DNA from: Phaffia rhodozyma
Taxonomy: Eukaryota > Basidiomycota > Tremellomycetes > Cystofilobasidiales > Mrakiaceae
DNA: 64,000 bases
Reading direction: 5' to 3'
NCBI GenBank assembly: GCA_014706385.1
Contig: JACGZH010000004.1
Location: forward strand, 558,001-622,000
Shown here: positions 45,287 to 57,086 of the stretch, piece after piece
Position numbering within the stretch: position 1 is the stretch's first letter
How the letters are laid out: the number at the start of each line of letters is the position of its first letter
Program-made: the position numbers and the translations under genes
The notes under the pieces: generated by a model
Database searches by the model: none
The model's input: only the letters and a program-made list of their open reading frames with translations
Told to the model about the DNA's origin: nothing

Positions 45287-47967
45287 AGGCTGAGACTGTT
45301 GTGGGGTTGATCGTGAAGGTGGATTAGAGGATACAGATGATGATGACGATGAGGCATGTGCCAACGGAGGTCGGAACGGTTGAGGCCTAGCATTGCCTGG
45401 TTGAGCTGATGTTCTTTGCGATCCTACAGGTGTACCCATCCGCCCGACACCGGCTGAAGGAGGTTGCCTGTTAATCAATCCTGCTTGCTGGGACGGGGCT
45501 AGAGAATGGATTCGGACGGTTGTGTTGTCCTTAAGGGTATAGGGTTTTGTCGGGTCAAGTGTACCTCTGTATGAAGGTCGCGGGTTGGAAAGAGAGATTA
45601 ACGATTGCAGATTGTGAAGCTGAGATGGGGTGATAAGTTTGCGGGTCGCAGGGGATGAGTAGGACATATTCTTCGTGTCCGTGGAAGGAGCAGCCAAAAA
45701 GGAGACCAGCCAAGCTAAGGATGTCGAAAGAGATTGAGCTGACGAAAGATGACGATGAAGGCATCATCAAGTAAAAAATAGATAAATCTGATCAGATGTG
45801 GTTTCCAACAATCAGAGAAAGTTGCTAGCGCACGGCACCAGAGAGTAGACCAACCTAGTCTTGTTTCAACCTCTCCAACTTCGGATTCCTCTCTTCTCAC
45901 CCTACCAACCTGCAACTCTTGAAGCAGCCGTGCTCTTCTCCAGTTGCGCTCTAACATCTTGTCCACATCAGCATCTTCACTCTTGAGATCATCAGTTCCC
46001 CAAACATCGTCAAGCTTGGCCAACCGATCGATCGTGTTTAAGGAGTGATCTACCTGAACAGCTCTGTGCATGAGTTCTTGGAGATCTCGTTTCGATTGTT
46101 GGACGGACTCTGTAAAGGACATGGTGGCTTGCGATGAATCATACGAGGGGCAGAATGATGAGAATGGACTTGGATTGATTATCGATACTAAACAAAGAAG
46201 GCATTGTTTGGTAGGGAAGTGGAAGATGATGATGAATTTAGATTCCTTTATCAGGTGAATTCGAAGATGAGAGCAGAGGAAAACCAACCAGGATGCAGGG
46301 TCACTCCATTGGTTTGGCGAACATGAACTCGTCTAACTCTGGGGATCGACGCCTCCCCTAATTTGGGCTCTTGATCAATCGGCATCAAAGGAGTTGGATG
46401 AATCTCAATCTGATTGGCATAACCTGCAGAGTCGGATTATAGAGAGAAGGTTTTGAATCAGACTGCCTTGCCCAACCTCGCACAGATTAATACGAAAGAG
46501 AAGCAACAAACCGATTCCTGTCAAACCAACATCATCTTCGCTTTCACTGTCATCGCTGTCGTCGTTGATGATCTTATTTGGAAGATCGACAAGGACCGGA
46601 TCTGTGAAGAACGTGCCGCCCCATTGTGGGGGCTGGCCCCATGAGGGTAATTTCTGGTACAGAGAGACGAGCTTCCGAGGTTCTAGTCAAGGTCAATACA
46701 AAACACAAGGGCAAAAATAGGATCGTTTCTTGAATCAGTGTTCTGACCAGTTATAGAGACAAAGAAGAGAATATCAGCTGAAACGATCGGAGGGGCTCAC
46801 TGTTGTCGATGCCTGTACCACGCTGGCCTTTGTCAAACGCGTTTAGTAAGTACCGGACACTCCGCGCCCAGTTGTGACGAGCAACTAGAGCTTTGTTTGA
46901 AGTAGCGTTCGAGGCCGATCGATTTGGCGACAACTCGATGGGTGAGATGTTTTTCAAAAACTCCTGCACAGCGCAGGGGGCAGGTTGGTGAGTAAGGTGG
47001 ACAAGAAGACTCGGTGAGCTCGCAGATCTAGTAAATCCTACCAAAGACAGACTTCAAGATGACAGGTGATATTTACAAGGATAGGTTCTTTGGGAGGCGC
47101 GTCTGAAACGGTAAGAAGGTTGTACAATGTCGTGGTAGAAGTCGGATCGGAAGATGTCGCAGAAACTGGAAAGTGCGAGTGTAGGAGGAAGAGCTTTTGA
47201 TCCATTCTGTTGAATATTTCGGGTAAAAAGGAGGTGGTGACGATAAGCAAATAAATAAACTTTGAACTTCAAAAAACTGTTGGATAGGAAGAGGGAGAGA
47301 GATGAAGGACGGACGTTCGGAGAATGATCAATAGTTTGTCTCTGCTCTCAGTGTCCAAGAGATCTCGCCCGTCAGTCTGATCGCCTAGCCTTCCGGCTTC
47401 TTTATCGAGTCCGTGTCTCTCCAAATCCATCACCTCTTCTTCATCCTCCTCCTCTAATTCTCCCTCGGCATCTAAGTCTTCATCTAGCTTTTCTCTTTTG
47501 GCTGAAAAGTCGGGAGCGTGCGAAAATCCATCCAGGGCGGTAGCTATCGAGCGCTTTCTTTTGTGAGCGTTGTGATCGAGGACGAAGTTATTGGGGGATG
47601 AAACTAGAAATTGTATGAGATCAGAACGAATATTTTATGTAAGAAACAGACAGACAACGAGACATGCATCTGAATACGGAGAACAGCGAGCTGGAAGATG
47701 GGCGGAGAAATGGGTATATTGGACATGTTTGATACCAAATGTCAATGGGGACCAGATCTGATGTTTTTCAATCTGGCTTGGCACGGAGAGTGAGAGAGTA
47801 CAGAACTTGCTGAGGAGAAAGATACCGACAGAGACGGAACGAGTGAGGGTGAGACGCAAGACGGAGCAAGTAAACTGACCTAATTGTTCTGGATTACCTT
47901 TACCATTTGAGAACGAGGCCGAGGAGAAAGATGAACTGGTCGCGTCGGTGCGCGTCGGTTGAGCCAT
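45002..47967 (-). CDS. Large hypothetical protein (one gene, or two tandem genes)
   Basis: Exons 47967-47880, 47603-47315, 47206-47077, 46963-46801, 46682-46512, 46423-46289, 46187-45855 and 45714-45002 join in phase to 673 residues. No family recognised. The N-terminal part has a basic patch (HKRKRS) and a Glu/Asp-rich stretch, suggesting nuclear location. Then come EFLKNISPIEL, RHNWARSVRYLLNAFDKG and LYQKLPSWGQPPQWGGTFF. The second part has QQSKRDLQELMHRAVQVDHS and DKMLERNWRRARLLQEL (coiled coil), then SQLHNLQSLISLSNPRPSY and a long Ser/Pro/Gln tail with a run of about 13 Gln. Without the intron after 46289, the first part stops at 46251 (337 residues) and a second gene could start at ATG 46122 (326 residues), leaving only 128 bp between them; I therefore prefer one gene. 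Confidence 0.5.
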
Positions 47968-48721
47968 TTCCTTTTTTTTCGCCTTATTGTTTCTGGATGT
48001 GCCGTCGTCAACTCAACTCTTTCGAGTCCTTTTGTATAGTATTGCTTATTTGATATCTGTGTTGAAGCAAGCGTGGTCCAAACCAACGTGCTGTAGGGTT
48101 TGGTTGGATAGAAAGACGGGCAGATAGAAACAAGAACGGGAGAGAATTCGAATGGTGAGTCCAATGGCGAGCAAGATCCAAGCGACCATGAATCCAGGTT
48201 TCGGTTTCAGGAAAACGCGTAACCAGAGTTACACGAGTTATGTTCCATTACGTGAGCGGCTCTGCCGTCTAGGCGGCAGAGCCCAGTATAGTGAGCATTT
48301 GAGATCATTGTCCGGACAACATGTTTCTATACGAGCGATGGTTGAAGAGAGGGATTTATAAACACAAGTCGCCGGCATATGCTGTTCTTGTCGTTATGAT
48401 TTGGCTCTGCTTTCTAGGAAAGTGTTATGGCCGCTTATATATGGAACCAACGGGTGGGAGACGGACAGGAACAAGAAGTATTATCGACCCATAACAACTT
48501 TCTAATGCACTTTTGACTGTTACTACAAACCCTTGTTTGATGGATGGCCTAAGCCTGAGTATGGAGAAAATGTATACTGCCTCCACCGCAATCTCCCCTC
48601 ATTTCATCACGATCAAGCAAACCTAAACAAATACTGTTTCCTTCCGGACAACACACTTTTAATCAGCTCTCATCAGCATCTACTTGAACATACACTCACA
48701 CGTACCTCCTTGATTCGACAA
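47968..48721. promoter_or_regulatory. Divergent intergenic region with a perfect 10-bp hairpin
   Basis: Lies between the large minus-strand gene and the RING gene (+). A perfect inverted repeat, GGCTCTGCCG / CGGCAGAGCC with a 6-nt loop, lies at 48258-48283. A related, non-palindromic copy (GGCTCTGCTTTCTAGG) follows near 48403-48418. A 69-codon frame at 48152-48361 spans the hairpin but shows no family. Confidence 0.45.
48258..48283. repeat. Perfect 10-bp inverted repeat, 6-nt loop
   Basis: Arms GGCTCTGCCG (48258-48267) and CGGCAGAGCC (48274-48283). No T-run follows, so a terminator is unlikely. Confidence 0.9.
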
Positions 48722-51226
48722 ATGAACGGTGGCTCGGATGCTAGAATTGGATCTGGTCGTTCATCGGTTAGTCATTTCTTGTTTGGCATGTTTTATCTAT
48801 CACTGTAATCAGTCCCATTAGATCGTGCCTGTTCATCTCGAGGATTGCCTTTCGAAGAAGGATACAATCGATTATGTCAGGCAGAACTTTTTTGTTAACA
48901 TCGGTCGTGCCATTGACTCATCGATAGATTGTCCTTGTTTGTTGAGCATATGAACCACTCACGACGGCATCCAAACTGATTCTTACCCTGCATTTCGTTT
49001 GTCGCATTTCACTCGGTTATCATCCGGTAGGAAGAAACCGATCCCATGGCCTCCTCTATGCGCAACTCATTGTCAAACGATAGAGCTTTCCTATCCTCCA
49101 CATCGCTTCCATATAGACGCCATGCTCAAACTGCTGCAAATTCAGGAACTAGCTCGAGTGTCAATAACAGTAGCAGTAGTAAATTTCGCCATACTGCTGG
49201 CGGCAATTCTCAGCATCGAGCTTCTTCTCTCACCTTGACTGGTCGGACTTTAAAACGAAAACCTAGTCTCAACATAGGCTCTGAACGGGACTGGGAGGAC
49301 GACGTGCATGATGTCAATATCTTGGACGGTTGGTCTGATTCTGATAGACCAACCTCAAATACACCGCACGCCTCGACGCCAATAATACCTTCAGCTTCCA
49401 CCTCTGATCTGTCCTCCAGGTTCAAACCAAAGAGAGCTAAACTTTCGACTCTTCCCACAGACTCTCCGAAGTCAGAGACTGAATCTGAAGGCGATGGACT
49501 CAACACGAATCCTTCTTCTTACCGTTCTGTCTCTCCTAGCCGTTCTGTTCAAGTTCGACCACAGACCAAAAAGTTACCTCGACAACAGTCTTCCTCGCCT
49601 TCAGAAGTCCAAAGCGGTAGCATCGCTCAGGCGATCACTTCTTCTCAAGACAAAGGCAAGGGCAAGGCTCTTACAGACAGTTCCCCCATTTTTGAGGAAG
49701 ATGATTGGTGCTGTTCGATCTGTCAAGACATCTTAGTTGGGGCCAGTGTGCTCGGAGCATGCGGTCACGAGTACTGTGGGAAGTGCATTTGGGAATACAT
49801 CAAGGCAGGCAACGTAGGTCCAACTGGCCGACTACATTTTTGACTTTCTATGTCTGACTTCCTCTTTCTCATTTCTTGTTCTTCTTGTTAAACGGATATA
49901 TCGTAGACACAATGCGCGATCTGTAGGGTGACGATGACCGAGCCTAAGGCGGTGGTACTGTACAAGTTGAACGAGTTGATCGAGAAGTGGGCCGAGAAAA
50001 CCTTGCGTGGCGAGGAGAAAAAGAATTGGGAGATCCGCAAAGAGTGTGTCCTCTGTTTTATCCATCGTCTCTCAAAACTGTCTTTGTTGACGAATCAGAT
50101 GACTCATCTACGCATTGTTGTCATTATTTCGTCAACCGTCTTGAAGTGAATGGCTTGGTACGTACAGTCGGTCTCGACTCGTCGTCAGAGCATGTCTTTC
50201 TGACGAACGTTTGCTCAACTGTTCTCATTCCAATCGCTTGCAGCCTATAAGTTTTCATTCATTGATGAGGAGGCAGCGACCCTTGCTTCTAGGAATAATA
50301 GACGCGCTCAACAAGCATATCCATTAAACGACGAGAGCACTTCATATGATGTAGGGCCTCATTGTCTGACCGAAGGGATGGTTTCGATTTGTTATGGTAT
50401 TGATTGACTTGATGAGTATACTCTTTTATCAACAGAATCTTTACAGAAATTCTTACAATTTTGACAATGGGATGGTACGTCACCTTCTCTGATACCCAAC
50501 ACACATATCGTCTGAGCCCACCAGCTCATCTGCGCTCTTCACCTTTGATTGATCTTTCTGCCTTTATTTTTCAGATTCGACGTTATCAAGACGAGCGATC
50601 AAGTGACACAACTGTGTCTCGCGGGAACCCTTTCAGTGTTGTAAGTCTCGCTCTGTTGCACTTCAAGTATGTATCTCGGAATATGACGAACAAGATGTAA
50701 CTGAACCTAATCCTTGCCGGCTGCTTCTCAATAAATGTAGCGGTCCCATCACGCCTTTCCACCTCTAGGTCCTCCGGTCTCTCAACGATTGTCAACCGAT
50801 ACTTTGAACGCTTCCTCTGTCTCAGAGCTGGCCCTACCGGTCTTTCAAAGGATACCACGCGTCGATCTTAGTTCTTCCATTTCCTCGTCTTCCTGGAGCG
50901 ATCGATCAAGTCAAAGACGACCACCATCCAGCGGGTTCATTTCGGCAAGCGATCTCCACCAGCCTAACACCGGGACGATGCCTTCTCGATCATATTCATC
51001 CGGCTCGGTCTGGGGCGTTAGGCCTTCGGCATATACATCTACAATTCGACCCCGTAGTTCCGCCGCCGTTTATTCTTGGATCGGGTCGACTAATTCTTCT
51101 TCCTCTTCTCCTGCAACGAGACAATCACAGTCCTCCAGACTTATTCAACCAGGTTCTATGAGTGCACCTGCGAGACGTTCAAGAAGCCAGGCTGCACCAG
51201 AGGTGGTAGATCTTACCGCTGATTGA
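48722..51226 (+). CDS. RING-finger protein (likely E3 ubiquitin ligase) with C-terminal SIM-like motif
   Basis: Seven exons (48722-48766, 49031-49813, 49907-50045, 50244-50350, 50436-50474, 50575-50640, 50741-51226) give 554 residues. The N-terminal 240 residues are Ser-rich and disordered. A C3HC4 RING spans about 242-290: WCCSICQDIL, ACGHEYCGKCIWEYI, then TQCAICRVTM after an intron. A charged helix (LYKLNELIEKWAEKTL) follows. The C-terminal third is Ser/Arg/Pro-rich and ends EVVDLTAD, whose VVDLT core with acidic flank matches SUMO-interaction motifs. RING plus SIM suggests a SUMO-targeted ubiquitin ligase, but one SIM alone does not prove it. Exon 3 donor is AGT|GTGTCC, chosen because it alone keeps frame. 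Confidence 0.8.
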
Positions 51227-51575
51227 AGAATTTTGAGGGAATGTGCCGGGGTTGATGAGAGGTTCATGCGGACGCGGACATCATCAGGAATTAGACACGA
51301 GATATATAATCGATGACCCTCTTATCACGCTTCTTAAATATCACTTGGATTCTCCCTCGGCCTGGTATCAATATATAGTCCAACCGAGCGTTGCAAGATA
51401 GATCTTATATAATCGAACAAAAGAAGTGACAGGTAGACTAAGGGCAAAATTCGAGTATCCGCCTGTATACATTGTGGCCTCTGCCTAAATCTGCTCCACT
51501 TCAGTCCCTCCACTTCCATCTTCACCGTTGCTGGCCAATCCGTTCAAGTGGTTGAACCTTGTCCACATCCTTAAC
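51227..51575. other. Intergenic region, RING gene to calcipressin
   Basis: 349 bp between two plus-strand genes. No specific element recognised. Confidence 0.4.
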
Positions 51576-52682
51576 ATGTCTCGCCTTGCATCTTCCGATC
51601 AATTTCAGATCGATTCACCGGACCTGATTGAGTCTGCCTCTCTGAGCAAACCGATACAGCAAACGAATACACTGGCTCTTTTACTGCCCCACCCGTTCCT
51701 ATTTCACCCGTCGATTCTTGATTTATTCAGAAAATACTATGGATCATTCGGAAAGATACATACATGGGCACCTATCAAGGCATTCGGGAGGGTTCTTATC
51801 GTTTTCTACGAAGAAGAGGATGCCATGAGGGCTAAAAGAGAAGGTGATAGACTCGAGGTTGGGAGGCCGGGAGGGGTGCAAGATGGGACTACTCAACAAG
51901 AGGTGGCATACGATGACGGTTCTCCAACGTATCTCAACGGACAACAACCTGGGTGAGTCCGCTTGGATTACGCATCTTCCTTGGGTATGAAGGGCGAAGC
52001 GAAGCTTTCTACGTCTTGTTTATAGACCTAATCTTAAGCTTGTGTGCACACTCTGAACCCGTGTTTCTCTTTCTTTCCACAAAGACTTGTTCTTCGTCTG
52101 TATCTTGCTGCACCCACTTCCTTAACACCGCCTACAGATAAACATCTCGAACCACCGACACTCACCCGAAATTTCCTAATTTCCCCTCCTGGCTCGCCTC
52201 CTGAAGGATGGGAACCGATCGAAGAAGATGCACCAAATAGCATGACATTGGCTGCTGATCTGATAAAAGCCTTGGAGGCCATCGCCGTCGGATCTGACAC
52301 TCGACGACGACGGCGACCAGGAGAGATCGAGACGATTATTAATTCACAGGCTGAAGGAAGTAGTGCGCAAGGACCGAGTGTGACTGTTCAGGACTGTACC
52401 CCGGGTATCTTAGTCAACAACGGCAACGCAGAGCAAGGTGCAGGAGAGGAGGAAGGCCCCAACGAAGAAATACCAGAAGAAATTTTCGAGAGTTTAGAAG
52501 GAAGGAGGATCAGTTTAGTCAAAGCTACGATCGAGAGTATGGGTGGAAAACCACAGGATAATGACTGGTTTGGAGGCGAAGGTGATGCGTTCGCTCATAG
52601 TCCTAGTTGGAGTCTGATGGTCGACGACAGGTCAGCAAGGATCCCGAGGATCGTCCCTACAGCTATGCCCCCTCGTACATGA
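51576..52682 (+). CDS. RCN1: Calcipressin (regulator of calcineurin)
   Basis: Two exons (51576-51952, 52085-52682) give 324 residues. An RRM-like fold comes first (LALLLPHPFLFHPSILDLFR...FGKIHTW, then FGRVLIVFYEEEDAMRAK), continuing across the intron in LVLRLYLAAP. The signature FLISPPGSPPEGWE (FLISPPxSPPxGW, the phosphoregulated calcineurin-binding loop) is intact. Family members bind and modulate the Ca2+/calmodulin phosphatase calcineurin. The C-terminal half is acidic and low complexity (GEEEGPNEEIPEEIFE) and longer than in yeast Rcn1. The start ATG was chosen over upstream in-frame non-ATG codons. Confidence 0.92.
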
Positions 52683-53352
52683 GTCACGGACGAAAAATCT
52701 TCTTCTTCTTCCTTAATCATTGACTCTGCTAAGGGAGATGAGAAAGAAAAAGGACTCATCTTCTGATCTATCCATTCATAACAATTGTTGTCCATCATCG
52801 TCCGTCTGTGTTCTCCTCTTCTTTCTTTCCTTTTCGTAACTGGAGCGAGCCAAAGTGAGTTTCTTGTCCGTGGTCGTACTACCGTTCGATTCCCTCTGTG
52901 AATACCACTTCCTTAACCGTCTTGCCTTGCTCTACTTTCGAAGAATACAAAGCGACTATCACTCGTCTAAACCTCGACTCGGCCACCTCGAACCTCATGT
53001 GATTTCTCTCCGATCGATCCTTACTATAGACTAGGTCTCACTATCTTCATACAAGAAACGGAGAGAGCAAAGTGACCAAACGAAAGTCAATGAAATATAT
53101 GTAACGGCGTTTCCTTCTGCATTGTTACTCTGGTTCTGCATTGAAGAAGGGAAGAGAATCTAGAAGATCTGAGATAGGCTCCAGAGGAGTAAGGAGGCAG
53201 AGTGGTTGAGAAAATTGTAAAACAAACACAGAAGAAAACGAGAGGATTATAAAGGATATATGTTCATGCAAAACAAAGAGGAAAAGAGAAGATAAAGATA
53301 GAAGAGTGTAGAGGTATGTATAGAGAGATGAGAAGCCAGATAGGTGCTCATT
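52683..53352. other. Convergent intergenic region
   Basis: About 670 bp between the 3' ends of calcipressin (+) and ERG5 (-). A-rich toward ERG5. No gene seen. Confidence 0.5.
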
Positions 53353-55894
53353 CTAGAAGGAAGGTTTAGGTCGAGGGGTAAACTTGAGGTGAAGACCATC
53401 TTTGGGGAAAAGAGTGGCGATGACCCTGCGAAGGAAGCAAGCGTTTGACAGAAAACGAAGACGACACATCAGTTAAACGTAAGCGGAAGGGAAGAACCCC
53501 AAGAGCAGGACAATATATCTGAAGAAGAGAACGTACTGGAACTTGCCCGTGTCGGGAGTGATCTTGTGATGCCAGTCCATGGTGACGGACGCGGTCCCCA
53601 CACAGGCGGCCAAGTGCATGTAGGCGTACTCGAACCCGATACACTTGTGGGCACCGGCTCCCCAAACCATATAGTTCTTTGGGTTGGCTTCCGCGCTTCC
53701 ACCCTTCTCGAGCCACCGCTCTGGAACGAACGAGTCCGGCTCGGGATAAATCGTTTCGTCGTGGCACGATGGCCAAAGCGAAGGGATGAGCATCGTTCCC
53801 TTCGGCACGGTGTAGTCAGGCAAGATAGGGAAGGGCTTGAGAGTCAAGTAAGGGACCTGGAGTAGTCATTCAAGAAGATATCGTTTATTTCAGCATAAAG
53901 ATCAAGAACTCCTCAGATGAGCACAATCAGGCGCGGACGGAAAGAAATCTGCGAAGGAAAGACAGAACGCACGAAGATGACCGGGGGGATGAGTCGGAGG
54001 GCTTCCTTGACCATAGCTCGGGTGTAGACCATCTCGTCCATCTGGTTGAACGAAAGCGGGGCATCAACGTCGTTGTGTCGAACATAGTACTGCTCCTCTC
54101 GGACTTTGGCCAAAATTTCGGGATGATCGGCCAGGAGCTCGCTGTGCATACACGAATATCGTCGACAGATGAGCAATCGAGAATAAGTCAGAGAGGGAAG
54201 AAAGAAGACTTGAAACTCACAAAGTGTTTACCAAGGCCGAAGTCATGGCGTCCTGACTAGCAAACAAGAAACTGAGGACAACCATGGCGATCTCGTGGTC
54301 GGAAAACTCTCTAGAGAGAGCTCTTCGCTCCTCGGCCGAACTCTCTCCTTTTCCGGCTTTGGCGTCGATCATTTCCTTCATCCAGGCGTCAATCAAACAA
54401 GTTGGCTCGTTACCCTCGGCCATCGATCGTTTCGACTTAGCAGAGACATCCTCGAGAATAGTCATCGCAATTTTTCTAGCCTTGATCGCATTGTACACCT
54501 TTGTTCCAGGCAGGGCAAGAGGGAAGTTGACAAGCTGGAGAGCACAGGTGATGAGCCAGTACTTGTCCGAAATGGCAAACTGCTCTTCCTCCGACATGTG
54601 TTCGCCACAAAAGACCCGGAGGGAAGTTTCCATATTAAGGTCTCGCATGACCATCATGTAACTGTGGATGTGGAAAAGACAGAAGAGACAGTTCAGATGA
54701 TGAAAAGCTTTGACGTTGAAAAGAAGAGGCCAGGAACAGGCGTACGGCTTGGGCTCGGTGTCGGGATCGTTCATCCACTCGTTAAAGTATCGACGATAAA
54801 TCTTCTCCTGAATGGGCAGGTAGATGCTGTCGAGAAGTAGAGACGAAACAAACAATATGAGACCGGGTACTTTGGAACCAAGAAATGTGATAAGGGACCT
54901 AGATCTAACCTGAGAGCTTTTCGGGTGAAAAGAACGTTCAAGGCTCGCCTATACTCGGCGTGAACCTTTCCATGGAGGAAAACCCTATTGAGAAACAAAT
55001 CGATTTGTTGGTTAGTGACAGAAACTCCGGTGAAATCGGCTGCCCAAAGTTGTATGATAGTGATCGAAACTGACCAGTTCTCTGGGAGAAGAACCTGCTT
55101 AGCACTGGCAACAAGACAGGGCTCAGCGTAATCGGGCGAGTTGAAGATCTTTCGAGCGACTCTATTGGAGACGGCCATGACAAGGAAACTGTGGCCAAAG
55201 ACAAGATAGATTATTGTCGTAAGGATCAAGCCGGATAGCAGAGCAAAGAGAAGATATGACGAGAACTCACAGATGGAACACACTGAATGCGCTGAGTTCT
55301 CCCTGGGCGAATTGAGCTTTGTAAACCTCCATGGTGGGATGAAGCGAGTTAAGGAACTTTCCAATGATGGGGATCGTCCATGTTGGTCCAGGAAGGTGCT
55401 GCTTCTTGTTTCGATAATTGATCTATCATGAACGGAAAAAATAACAGATGTTAAGCGACCCATTGAACGTGTCAAGTGTATAAGTCGCAGAAGGAGGAGT
55501 GGATGTCTGTATGGTTGTTGAAAAAGAGAGGGAAAAGAAAGAAGAACAGAAGATCCAAGATGAAAAGGAATGAGAGCAAAAGCCGAGAAACAAGCGAGGA
55601 AAATAATGCAATTCACTCCCTCCGAGCCGATCTCCGCGACATAGGATTGCTCTGGACTGCTCCCTATAGACCACGATCGAGTAGAAGGAGAAAGGAGCAT
55701 AGGGATGACAGATAGACGAAGGAATCTGAAGAACGGACCTGTTCGAAAATCAGGATGGACGCAACGACGGTGAGGATGGAGCCGAGAAGAGTCCTGGTAG
55801 TAAGCTCTGGGAACGCGAACGCCTCCGTGCCTGAGAGGCTGAACGGAAAGGCGGACGCGGTGGAAGAAGGCGCTGGTACGTGTTGAGAAGCCAT
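53353..55894 (-). CDS. ERG5: Cytochrome P450 CYP61, sterol C-22 desaturase
   Basis: Nine exons (55894-55739, 55422-55271, 55188-55075, 54984-54910, 54826-54746, 54661-54221, 54141-53973, 53856-53537, 53425-53353) give 526 residues. An N-terminal membrane anchor ([15 protein letters not shown]) leads into [16 protein letters not shown]450 marks: ExxR in KEALR (E386/R389), PERW, and the heme loop [10 protein letters not shown] with Cys468. Family marks: [16 protein letters not shown] and the ending [20 protein letters not shown]. The enzyme introduces the C22-C23 double bond in late ergosterol synthesis at the ER. The heme loop has Trp where the general P450 pattern has Phe. Confidence 0.95.
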
Positions 55895-57086
55895 GTTTGA
55901 CTGTCCTTGCCTGATGAGCGTATAAACAGAGACAGATGGATGTGAGAAGCCAGAGAAAGAGGAAAACGGACTTGATAGTCAGATGAAATCGACGGCTATA
56001 AGAGAGTGCGTTAATAGGCCACAAACCTGATTCCAGGTTTTTCTCGTCTCTTAGGTAACGAAAGGAAGGAAGATAGAAAAGAGAAGGCAGAGAGAAAAAA
56101 AAGGCGCGAAGGTGTGAGAAAGGTTGATTATGTAAGCAACTATCAATAATCGACCCACTGTGGTTTGGCTTGATTCATTGAACCTACGTAAGCCTGAGGA
56201 CGCGTATTTATCCGCAATCAATGGTTCCGCGTGGTGCTTGCGGTGCTGGACCGGACGAGCTTGAACTTAATGAGAAGTAGCTATGTGTCGACTGTAGGAT
56301 TGATCTCGGCCGAGAACCTACCGTATCTGCTAGCTGGCCAGCTCTATCACCAGGCGATAACGTTGGACTCATCGATAGATTCTTTCGGCTATGCTATGGC
56401 TTTGGTTGCAATCTCTGGTGATGAATCTGCCGACATTGGCATATGTCTTGAATAAGGAGTGAGAGGTAGTATGGCCTAGTTGTACTATTTTGCCATAGGC
56501 AAACGAAATGTGAACGACCAGATGCCAAGACTGATGAAGATGATTTTCTTACTTGCTACGTTGTTGTCAGTTTGCGTTCTGCAGAAAAGCTTCTGGGCGC
56601 AGGGCTTACAGCAAGACTTGAGTCTGTCGACACATTTTATCGCAGCTGATTTGCTCGAGACATACAATATGTACGGGTTTACATAGTTCGTCTCCGTCGT
56701 TCACTTCTACCGCGCTTAGCATTTTTATCGGTACGCTGGCTATCTTTCTGCCTTGTGATCTGATCTGAGTTCGGACCTGTTTCCAGGTCTATTTTCTTGG
56801 CTGATGCAAGCATTACTAGTGTTGGCTAAATAGCCGGCGCTATATATCTTGAGTCAGGATAGGCAAACGACAAAGGAGATTGAGACCCAAAGAAGGCGCC
56901 TGAGCAGATGCCTGGGTGTGCGCTTGAATATTTCCTCGGCTCTTGGAGCAGTACTTCAAAATGTTATCCTTATCAAGAAAACCCATTGCGATATATACAT
57001 AATACAACTGCATGTTGAAACACAATCCAAAACGTTGCTGAATAGGGAAAAAGTTAGTATTTTGCTAGCATGTTAAATTTGAAGAA
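55895..57086. other. Intergenic region, ERG5 promoter / isocitrate lyase 3' region
   Basis: About 1.2 kb. No gene supported; short frames (for example 56231-56455) lack any family signal. The ERG5 promoter should lie in the first few hundred bp. Confidence 0.4.

Noticed and set aside
48152..48361. 69-codon plus-strand frame over the inverted repeat
   Set aside because: Part of its product is encoded by the palindrome itself, and there is no conserved-looking segment; it is treated as promoter DNA.
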